22,489 bases of DNA, from positions 1 through 22,489 of the forward strand of contig JANXQX010000125.1 of NCBI GenBank assembly GCA_025353305.1, written 5' to 3'. Shown here in pieces: positions 15,344 to 22,489 of the stretch. Source of the stretch: Holophagaceae bacterium (GTDB taxonomy: Bacteria; Acidobacteriota; Holophagae; Holophagales; Holophagaceae). The first letter of the stretch is position 1. Each line of letters starts with the position of its first letter. Made by a program: the position numbers and the translations under genes. The notes below the pieces were generated by a model, which saw only the letters and a program-made list of their open reading frames with translations, ran no database searches and had not been told where the DNA came from.

Positions 15344-18271
15344 ATGAAGGCCGCCATCACGCTCCCAACCATTTCCTCAATCAAGCGATTTCTTCTGTGC
15401 GCGGCCTTGACACTTGCTTGCGGCTTCGCGCTTCAGGCGGTGCCGACGATTTCCTCCTTCTCACCCACCAGTGGTCCTGCGGGAACCATCGTGACATTGA
15501 CCGGCACCAATTTCACGGGCGCCAGCCAGGTGACATTCTATTGGAATGTCAGCACCACCAATTTCACTGTGAACAGCCCCACACAGATCACCGTTACGGT
15601 TCCTTCTGGTGTCAGCACAGGGAAGATAGGTGTGACAACCCCTGGCGGTACCACGAATTCGTACACCAACTTCACCCCTGCGCCGACCTTTTCGGGGTTT
15701 GCTCCGACGTCGGGTGCAGTCGGCACCGCCGTAACCCTCACAGGCACGAATTTCACCGGCGCAACCACGGTGAAACTCAATTTCACCCTCGCCACCTTCA
15801 CGGTGGTCAGCGCCACGCAGATCACAACATCGGTACCATCTGAGGCCACAACAGGACCCATCCAGGTCACGACTCCTGGAGGGACGGCATCTTCAGCCTC
15901 AATATTTCCCTACAACTTCACCGTCAACTACCCTGCTCCCCAAATCTCCAGCTTTACTCCGGCTTCAGGTCCCGGGGGCTCGACCGTGACACTGAACGGC
16001 ACCAATTACACAGGCGCGACCGCGGTGAAATTCAACGGAACGACAGCCACGTACAGCGTAACAAGCCCTACGCAGATCCTCACGACGGTGCCTGTCGGGG
16101 CCACCACGGGCCTCATTGAGGTGACGACGCCCGCAGGCACCGCCAGTTCCGCCACGAACTTCATCGTGGCTCCGGCGCCCACCCTGACGAGCTTCTCACC
16201 TACAGCGGGTGCGATCGGCACCGCAGTGACCCTCACCGGCACGAATCTGACGGGTGCCACCGCCGTGAAATTCAAGGGCACCACAGCCACTTTTACCGTT
16301 GTGAGCGCCACACAGATCACGACCTCGGTGCCTACGGGCACCGCCACAGGGCTCATCCAGATCGTGACACCCGGGGGGTTGGCAAACTCCGCCAGCGCCT
16401 TCACGGTGGGCGCCACCGCGCCAAGCACCACAACCCAGCCTGCAAACGCGACCGTCACCGTCGGCGTAACCGCGACCTTCAACGTCGCCGCCACGGGCAC
16501 GGCACCCCTCACCTATCAATGGAGCAAGAACGGTACGTCCATCAGCGGCGCCACCTCCGCCAGCTACACCACGCCCGCCACGGTGATCGGCGACAACGCT
16601 TCCACCTTCTCGGTCGTGGTCACCAACAGTGCCGGCAGCGCGATCTCCACCAATGCCGTGCTGACCGTGAACCCGGCGGGCACCGCGCCGACCATCACGG
16701 CCCAGCCCGCGAATGCGGCCGTCAACGTCGGCGCAACCGCGACCTTCAATGTCACCGCCACGGGCACAGCGCCCCTCACCTATCAATGGAGTAAGAACGG
16801 TGGATCCATCAGCGGTGCGACGTCGGCCAGCTACACCACACCTGCCACAGTGATCGACGATAACGGGGCGCTCTTCTCGGTGATGGTGTCGAACAGCATT
16901 AGCAACGCCGTCTCCAACGCCCCCACGCTGACTGTCAATTCAGCGCCGGCCATCACCACACAGCCCGCGGTCTGGTCCGCCACCGTCGGCGCCACTGCGA
17001 CCTTCAGTGTCGCTGCCTCGGGCACGGCGCCCCTCACCTACCAGTGGCGGAAGACCGGCACCGCCATCGGCGGCGCGACGTCCGCCAGCTACACCACGCC
17101 CGCCACGGTGATCGGCGACAACGGTGCCACGTTCGACGTGATCGTGACCAACAGTCTGGGCAACACCGGCTCCAACGGCGCTCTGCTGACCGTGACCGCA
17201 GCCCCCACCGCACCGGCCATCACGACGCAGCCCACCGGCCAGACCGTAACCGTCCCGGCCACCGCGACGTTCACCGTGGTCGCTTCAGGTACCGCGCCTC
17301 TCAGCTATCAGTGGTTGAAGAACGGTGCCGCCATCAGCGGCGCGACGTCAGTGAGCTACACCACGCCCGCCACGGTGATCGGCGACAACGCTGCCACCTT
17401 CTCGGTCGTGGCGGCCAACAGCGCCGGCAGCGCCACTTCCACCAACGCCGTGCTGACCGTGACCGCAGCACCCACCGCGCCGACGATCACGACTCAGCCC
17501 GTGAGCCAGACCGCCACCGTCGGCGCAATTGCGACGTTCAGCGTTACCGCCACGGGCACGGCGCCCCTCACCTATCAGTGGTCGAAGAACGGTGCCGCCA
17601 TCAGCGGCGCGACGTCAGTGAGCTACACCACGCCCGCCACGGTGATCGGCGACAACGCTTCCACCTTCACGGTCGTGGTGACCAACAGCACCGGTAGCGC
17701 GACTTCCAACAACGCCACGCTGACCGTGACCGCAGCCCCCACCGCGCCGAGCATCACGACGCAGCCCATCGGCCAGGCCGTAACTGTCCCTGCCGCCGCG
17801 CCATTCACCGTTGTCGCTTCGGGCACGGCGCCCCTCACCAACCAGTGGCAGAAGAACAGCGGCGCCATCAGCGGCGCGACCTCCGCCAGCTACACCACGC
17901 CCGCCACAGTGATCAGCGACAACGCTGCCACCTTCTCGGTCGTGGTGACCAACAGCGCCGGCGGTGCGACTTCTGCCACCGCCGTGCTGACTGTGAATCC
18001 ACCTGCTCCCATCACCATCACGCTTTCACCCGCGTTGGTGTCCATGCCGGTGGGTGGATCCCAGGCGCTCACGGCTTCCCTCAGCGGGACCTCCGACATG
18101 ACCGTTTCCTGGACCTGGTCCGGCGGCACGTTCAGCGGCACTGGCCTGAATGTGACCTGGACCGCGCCCCAGGTTGCGGGCACCTACACCGTCACGGTCC
18201 AAAGCCAGGCCGACACCACCAAGACCGCCACCGCCACCGTCCGCGTCAACCCAGTGATCTGCGCGCCATGA
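15344..18271 (+). CDS. secreted TIG/Ig-like repeat protein
   Basis: A large exported protein (975 aa) built almost wholly of beta-sandwich repeats, likely an adhesin or matrix component. The ATG at 15344 is chosen because AAGGGCGG lies about 7 nt upstream and a signal peptide follows, ending near LQA at residue 32. Four IPT/TIG domains occupy about residues 33-358, each with SFSPTSGPxGTxVTLTGTNFTGA and a TTPGG strand. Six tandem Ig-like units of about 89 aa span 359-887, each with GTAPLTYQWxKNG and SYTTPATVIGDN. A different Ig/Big-type domain (888-975) ends the protein. There is no LPXTG, anchor helix or enzyme motif. The Thr/Ser/Ala-rich make-up is typical of extracellular repeats. Two exported-protein genes follow closely. 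Confidence 0.9.
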   Translation: MKAAITLPTISSIKRFLLCAALTLACGFALQAVPTISSFSPTSGPAGTIVTLTGTNFTGASQVTFYWNVSTTNFTVNSPTQITVTVPSGVSTGKIGVTTPGGTTNSYTNFTPAPTFSGFAPTSGAVGTAVTLTGTNFTGATTVKLNFTLATFTVVSATQITTSVPSEATTGPIQVTTPGGTASSASIFPYNFTVNYPAPQISSFTPASGPGGSTVTLNGTNYTGATAVKFNGTTATYSVTSPTQILTTVPVGATTGLIEVTTPAGTASSATNFIVAPAPTLTSFSPTAGAIGTAVTLTGTNLTGATAVKFKGTTATFTVVSATQITTSVPTGTATGLIQIVTPGGLANSASAFTVGATAPSTTTQPANATVTVGVTATFNVAATGTAPLTYQWSKNGTSISGATSASYTTPATVIGDNASTFSVVVTNSAGSAISTNAVLTVNPAGTAPTITAQPANAAVNVGATATFNVTATGTAPLTYQWSKNGGSISGATSASYTTPATVIDDNGALFSVMVSNSISNAVSNAPTLTVNSAPAITTQPAVWSATVGATATFSVAASGTAPLTYQWRKTGTAIGGATSASYTTPATVIGDNGATFDVIVTNSLGNTGSNGALLTVTAAPTAPAITTQPTGQTVTVPATATFTVVASGTAPLSYQWLKNGAAISGATSVSYTTPATVIGDNAATFSVVAANSAGSATSTNAVLTVTAAPTAPTITTQPVSQTATVGAIATFSVTATGTAPLTYQWSKNGAAISGATSVSYTTPATVIGDNASTFTVVVTNSTGSATSNNATLTVTAAPTAPSITTQPIGQAVTVPAAAPFTVVASGTAPLTNQWQKNSGAISGATSASYTTPATVISDNAATFSVVVTNSAGGATSATAVLTVNPPAPITITLSPALVSMPVGGSQALTASLSGTSDMTVSWTWSGGTFSGTGLNVTWTAPQVAGTYTVTVQSQADTTKTATATVRVNPVICAP
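15440..16417 (+). repeat. four tandem IPT/TIG domain repeats
   Basis: Four consecutive units of about 80 residues share SFSPTSG, VTLTGTNFTGAxxVxF, SATQITTSVP and TTPGGTASSAxxF. Their DNA has diverged more than that of the Ig units that follow, which suggests an older duplication. Confidence 0.85.
16418..18004 (+). repeat. six tandem Ig-like repeats, period about 267 bp
   Basis: The marker TACACCACGCCCGCCAC or a close variant recurs at 16565, 16832, 17090, 17357, 17624 and 17891: five intervals of 267, 258, 267, 267 and 267 bp. Units four and five share a 76-bp perfect stretch (17317-17392 and 17584-17659), showing recent duplication or gene conversion. Confidence 0.92.
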
Positions 18272-18294
18272 TCCGAAAAATGAGGAGTCCATCC

Positions 18295-18735
18295 ATGTCT
18301 CTTAACTACCGTGCATTTCCTTTTGCCATGTTGTTGCCCGTGCTCGGGGTCGTCTCACCTTTGCTGGCGGATACCCCGGCTCAAGCATTGGCCCGCCTCC
18401 CTTGGTCCGAGCTCCGCGTGCCCAAAAGCGATAACCAGAGCCAAGGTCCGGCGATCGTCATCAAGTACCGAATTGTGGATACTGCCACGGGTTACGCGCT
18501 GGCCTTTAAGAATGAAGGACCCACTACCATTCATTTCGGGTTCTGGCTCAATGGCTGGCAGGCCAAGGACGAGGCTCAGACGAATGGGCGGATCCACCTT
18601 CCTCCTGGCGAAGAAAGTGCCCCTGTATCCGTGGCAATTAAAAGTCCCGGCCGCCCTCCCGCGTCCCATTGCCCATTGAAGTTGATTCATATCAGCCAGG
18701 GCGAAGGCGGACAGGGTTTGGCCTGGCGTGAGTGA
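18295..18735 (+). CDS. small secreted protein of unknown function
   Basis: The ATG at 18295 has AGGAG 8 nt upstream and opens on a signal peptide (MSLNYRAFPFAMLLPVLGVVSPLLA). An earlier in-frame ATG at 18268 overlaps the stop of the previous gene and is less likely. The 146-aa product has a mature domain of about 120 residues with alternating strands: AIVIKYRIVDTATGYALAF, PTTIHFGFWLNGWQ, GRIHLPPGEESAPVSVAI and a C-terminal CPLKLIHISQGEGG. It looks like a single small beta domain. I do not recognise the family. It lies 23 nt after the TIG/Ig protein and 55 nt before the RHS protein, so it probably shares their transcript. Confidence 0.75.
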   Translation: MSLNYRAFPFAMLLPVLGVVSPLLADTPAQALARLPWSELRVPKSDNQSQGPAIVIKYRIVDTATGYALAFKNEGPTTIHFGFWLNGWQAKDEAQTNGRIHLPPGEESAPVSVAIKSPGRPPASHCPLKLIHISQGEGGQGLAWRE

Positions 18736-18790
18736 AGCGGCTCGATCCTGAATTCTCTTTAAGCCGACCGACTGATTCGAGGTCCCATTC

Positions 18791-21700
18791 ATGTCCAATT
18801 CTCAAAGTCTCCTGAAAAGCTTGCTGATAGCTTGTGTGGCGCTGGTGAACGCACAGGCTCAAGCGCCCATGCGAATTCTTTACCCCGAACAGGTCACCGG
18901 AAACGGTGAAGGCTGGTCGGTGGACCCCCACGCGGGGGCGCTTGGCCTGACCTTTCCGGTAGCGACGGTTGCAGGGGAGATCCCGATCCCCGTGGTCTAC
19001 CGCATGGCTGGTACCCACACGGTCGAGAACCACACGATCACAAGGTACAAGCTCGATAAGACCGGTGAAATGGTTCCGTACTATGTGCCAAACAATTACG
19101 ACCGACCTGTTTTCGCTTCACTACATTTCGGCTTCATCAATAATGCACATGCGAACTACGGAGGGTACATCGAGCCCGCCATGGTGGTGCTAGAGAACGG
19201 ACAACGGCTAGGTGAATCTGATTTCGCCACCCGGGTGCCCACGACCTTCACGTTGGCGGGCAAATTCGGATTAGGCGCTACGGCCGCTGCGGCGGCAATG
19301 ATGGATTCCTCGGGGACCCTGGCTCTTTATGATGCGACCGCCGCGGACTTGGGAACCTGGGCCACGACCATTCTTCAACCCCAGGGCTACGGCACGCTTG
19401 CTGATGCCTACAAGGTGGTGATGGACCGGGATCGTGCGCGGGTTTTCATGTTTCTTCCGGCCCTCGCTTCCTGGGTACCGGTATTGTGGGTAGATCGGTT
19501 CAGCCACGCGGTGACTTTCCAATGGCAGCAGTTCACGGTGAACCTTCCTGCCGAGATCCAAACACTCCATACGGTGAAAGTCCTGAATACCCGCGGCAAG
19601 GGTCTCCAGTTGCAATGGGCTGTACCGGTTTCAGGGTCCAGCAGCGTTCTGATGGACCTGGTTCGCGCCGATTTCATTGGTGTCCAGGCACCCTCGCTTC
19701 AAATCAAGGGCTATTTCGGTTTCGCAAGTGCGCGGCCCTCGGGCATGAGCGTCAGTGGATCAGCCTACTATCCGATCCAACCCGAAATCGCAGGCCCCTA
19801 CGGCCGTCCCACGGAAGTAAAAACGGGGAATCCATCAGGCTTCTCCACACCGACCTGGCTGGCCGCGGGGCTGCCCCAGCCTTCGGCATCCTATGGATCG
19901 ACCTGGGCTCCGGATCTAGCCTGGACCTTTTCCTACGACACCAATCTGGCAGAAGCCCAGGCCTTCACGGATCCAAGGAGTGTGCGGACCAGTTTTCTAT
20001 ACGAAACACATTTGCTGTACTCCTTCGATACATATCTCCCCCCCGGCGCCCTTCGCGGCGTGACCTCCGCCAGTGCCCAAGACTCGGCCACCGGAACCAC
20101 GCTGGACCGGGCCTGGGCCTACACCATGCCCACTTCCGCGGCGCCAGCCTGGGGGACCATTGCGCGGCAGCAATTTTCGAGCGGCAGCAGCGCGACACCC
20201 ATCCGCACCGAGTACACCTTCGCGGGCTTCAATGATCCCAATTACGGGAACGGCACGCTTCTGTCCACGCGCCTGGTGGACGATGCCACTGGCTTGGAGC
20301 TTGCGAAAACCTCCATGACGCCCGCCGCCACCGGCGTGGATGGAACGCTCACGGCCCCAGCGGGGACCACGGTTTCGCAGCTCGGCGCGCCTTCTGCATT
20401 GACGAGCAACACACTCGATTTCAAATCCGGTTTTCCCACCGCCTCCACCACCACTGTCGGGAGCTACAGCCAGACGACAACTACCCCCATCGAGAAGCAT
20501 CCCGAAATCCTTGAGCCTGCCCGCATCGTAGCCACAAGCACCACTCGTACGGTGAACAGCCAAACTTATTCGGCCCCCAGCCAGAAAACGGTTTTCGATC
20601 CCAACACCTTCCTTCCCACCCAGACCTACGCGGATGCCGGTGCGGATGGGCAGATGGGCCAGAAGATGGGCGACGACGGCCAAGGCCACCTGAATAAGGC
20701 ATACAATTACGCCTCCTTCAGCACCTCGGGCGTAGCCACGCGTTCCCTCATCATTGGCACCAATGGCGCGCCCAGCAGCGGCTCCACGAGCTACGATGGC
20801 TCCACTTCCGGGAGCCTGTCGGAAAGCTGGGGCTACAACGCCGAGGACCGCACCACCTCTTCCACAGATGCCAACGGCATCACCACCATCGCGACATACG
20901 ACACGCGGGGGCGGGTCAAGTCCGTGAAGGCGGGCAGCGATCCGATCATCACCTATGACTACCCTGATGAACGTTCCCGCACCGTCACACAAAGCGGAAT
21001 CTCCACCTCGGAATCCTGGGATGGCTTTGGCCGGACCACCACTCGGTCCCGGGCCGATGGCGTGGTTGAGAACTACACCTACGACCAGAACGGGCGTGTC
21101 AGCGCCGTGGCTGAAGTGGCCGCGGGCACCAGCCGCTCCCGCAGCATGACCTACGATGGCTTGGGTCGGCCCACGCTCGTGGCGCCCAGCTCAGGCCCCA
21201 GCATTTCCTATAGCTACCAAGCCATCGGCAGCGACTCGATGACCACCACCACTTTGACGGGCACGGGCACAAACGCCGTTTCCACGTCGTACCAGGACAT
21301 GTGGGGCCAGGTGGTGAAGTCCATCGATCCCGCGGGCACCATCACCACGGCCATCTACAACGGCCTGGGCCAGGCCACCAGCGTGACGATCAACAACGTC
21401 CAAACCCGTACTTTCCAATTCAATGGTCTGGGCCTGATGACGTCCCGCACGGAGCCGGAAACCCATACCACGACTTTCAGTGCCTTCAACGCCCAGGGCA
21501 AGCCGGGGACCATCACCCAGGACAAGGGCGGCATCGGCGGCGGGCTGAACCGCACGCTCACCATGACCTACGATGGCCTGGGCCGACTCACTGCGGTGTC
21601 CAACGGCAGCGCGGACAATTCAACGTTCACATTCCAGGGCCTTCGCCTGATGAACGCCGCCACCGTCAGCGGCGGCGCTTCGTCCAGCACAACCTACGCC

Positions 21701-22048
21701 TACACCGGCCCCAACGGCCGTCTGAGCCAAGAGCAAAGCACGCCGCCGGGCGCGACGTCGCCCTTTATCACAAGCTACGGCTACGACGGCCAAGGCCGCA
21801 TGACCAGCCTCACCTATCCCAGCGGCCGGATCGTGGGCTACGGCTACGACAATCAGAGCCGGATCAGCAGCCTCACCATGAATGGCGCGGCCCTCGTGCC
21901 GGTTGTGGGCTACGACGCTTGGGGCAATCGGAACGAAGTTGATTTCGCTTCCGGCGCCAAGAGCGCCTGGCAGGCCGATCCCTTCGGCATGAACCTGGTC
22001 AAGTGGACGGTCTCGCCCGTGGGCTCGAGCGCCCTGGTGCGTGACTAG
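18791..22048 (+). CDS. RHS/YD-repeat protein, ended by an in-frame TAG
   Basis: RHS proteins form large shells, often carrying a toxin at the C-terminus, and are exported or surface linked. The ATG at 18791 has GAGGT 7 nt upstream. A signal peptide (SLLKSLLIACVALVNAQAQA) is followed by a region typical of RHS N-termini (VDPHAGALGLTFPVATVAGEIPIPVVYRM). Up to about residue 690 the protein is less repetitive and rich in Tyr, Ser and Thr. After that YD repeats are dense: TYDTRGRV, TYDQNGRV, TYDGLGRP, TYDGLGRL, GYDGQGRM, GYDNQSRI. The frame stops at a TAG (22046-22048) after SSALVRD, yet the same frame goes on as YD-repeat sequence. The full gene is longer and also runs off the window. Confidence 0.85.
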   Translation: MSNSQSLLKSLLIACVALVNAQAQAPMRILYPEQVTGNGEGWSVDPHAGALGLTFPVATVAGEIPIPVVYRMAGTHTVENHTITRYKLDKTGEMVPYYVPNNYDRPVFASLHFGFINNAHANYGGYIEPAMVVLENGQRLGESDFATRVPTTFTLAGKFGLGATAAAAAMMDSSGTLALYDATAADLGTWATTILQPQGYGTLADAYKVVMDRDRARVFMFLPALASWVPVLWVDRFSHAVTFQWQQFTVNLPAEIQTLHTVKVLNTRGKGLQLQWAVPVSGSSSVLMDLVRADFIGVQAPSLQIKGYFGFASARPSGMSVSGSAYYPIQPEIAGPYGRPTEVKTGNPSGFSTPTWLAAGLPQPSASYGSTWAPDLAWTFSYDTNLAEAQAFTDPRSVRTSFLYETHLLYSFDTYLPPGALRGVTSASAQDSATGTTLDRAWAYTMPTSAAPAWGTIARQQFSSGSSATPIRTEYTFAGFNDPNYGNGTLLSTRLVDDATGLELAKTSMTPAATGVDGTLTAPAGTTVSQLGAPSALTSNTLDFKSGFPTASTTTVGSYSQTTTTPIEKHPEILEPARIVATSTTRTVNSQTYSAPSQKTVFDPNTFLPTQTYADAGADGQMGQKMGDDGQGHLNKAYNYASFSTSGVATRSLIIGTNGAPSSGSTSYDGSTSGSLSESWGYNAEDRTTSSTDANGITTIATYDTRGRVKSVKAGSDPIITYDYPDERSRTVTQSGISTSESWDGFGRTTTRSRADGVVENYTYDQNGRVSAVAEVAAGTSRSRSMTYDGLGRPTLVAPSSGPSISYSYQAIGSDSMTTTTLTGTGTNAVSTSYQDMWGQVVKSIDPAGTITTAIYNGLGQATSVTINNVQTRTFQFNGLGLMTSRTEPETHTTTFSAFNAQGKPGTITQDKGGIGGGLNRTLTMTYDGLGRLTAVSNGSADNSTFTFQGLRLMNAATVSGGASSSTTYAYTGPNGRLSQEQSTPPGATSPFITSYGYDGQGRMTSLTYPSGRIVGYGYDNQSRISSLTMNGAALVPVVGYDAWGNRNEVDFASGAKSAWQADPFGMNLVKWTVSPVGSSALVRD

Positions 22049-22489
22049 GGCTACGACGGGCTCAACAACCTGAACAAGGCCACGCTCAACACCACAGGAG
22101 AATGGACCACGTTGGCCCACGACAGCATGGCCCGCCTGACCCACGCCACAGGCTATGGCCTGGACGCCTCGCTGGCCCATGACGCCTACGGCAACAACAC
22201 CAATTCCGTGGCGACGGGCACCGTGCCGCCGAGCCTGAATAACTTCACGTTCAACCCCCTGGCGGACAACCGCATTCCGGCCGCGACCAACACGGGCGCG
22301 CTCACGGGCTGGCAGACCAATGACCGCGGCGAGGCCCTGCAGATTGGAACCGCCGCCGGTAACGTGCCCTTTCTGGGTATCGGCTGGGATGGCATGGGGC
22401 GACTGAATACAGTCACCTCCAGTGGCACGACTCAGACCTACACCTATTGGCCATCGGGCCTGCGGGCGCAGACCATGGATTCAGGCAAT
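22049..22489 (+). pseudogene. in-frame continuation of the RHS protein after the TAG (partial)
   Basis: Directly after the TAG the same frame stays open for 147 codons to the window edge and reads as RHS sequence: GYDGLNNLNKATL, LAHDSMARLTHATGYGLDAS, AHDAYGNNTNSV, GWDGMGRLNTVTSSGTTQTYTYWPSGLRAQTMD. No start codon with a ribosome site is seen near its beginning. It is therefore the natural downstream part of the gene at 18791, separated by one nonsense codon. The C-terminal core end and any toxin domain lie beyond the window. Confidence 0.75.

Noticed and set aside
16418..18004. Regular spacing that might suggest a CRISPR array
   Set aside because: The period is 267 bp and the repeats code for Ig-like protein units; there are no short spacers.

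Overview
The window is a GC-rich bacterial chromosome segment. Gene style suggests an Acidobacteriota member, possibly Holophagae: secreted IPT/TIG and Ig-like repeat proteins, a large secreted M14 peptidase and an RHS protein, next to class 2 PyrD and MurC. This placement is an inference from protein character only; no marker RNA is present.

Layout. (1) Positions 2-160 hold the 3' end of a plus-strand membrane protein, possibly a DmsC-like anchor. It converges on a 1324-codon minus-strand gene for a single-module Pls-type NRPS: adenylation domain, carrier domain, then three membrane-linked left-handed beta-helix domains. Its specificity residues resemble a lysine code, so a cationic isopeptide polymer is the best guess. 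(2) A divergent TetR repressor (4504-5211) is preceded by a near-consensus sigma70 promoter filled with a two-site palindromic operator that could control both directions. (3) A minus-strand cluster runs scoB, an Ig-like lipoprotein, then pyrD; the ends of tetR and pyrD overlap by 4 nt. (4) Three more minus-strand genes follow: an unrecognised secreted protein (7517-9625), a secreted M14 peptidase with a GATase-like C-terminal region (9783-12461), and murC (12491-13873). (5) Divergent from murC is a secreted 293-aa protein of unknown function, closed by a strong intrinsic terminator at 14910-14935. (6) After a long leader with possible RNA structure comes a plus-strand cluster of exported proteins: a 975-aa protein of four TIG, six Ig and one last Ig domain, a 146-aa secreted protein, and an RHS/YD-repeat protein. 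The RHS frame is broken by one in-frame TAG at 22046-22048 but stays open to the window edge.

How genes may work together. The TetR and NRPS genes look like one regulated unit making a non-ribosomal product. The last three genes look like an operon for the cell surface or exterior. The middle part is mostly housekeeping (pyrimidine synthesis, peptidoglycan, ketoacid CoA transfer) mixed with exported proteins. The two most unusual points are the predicted Lys-type Pls synthetase under a dual operator and the RHS gene with a lone amber codon. No tRNA, rRNA, CRISPR array or insertion sequence was seen.
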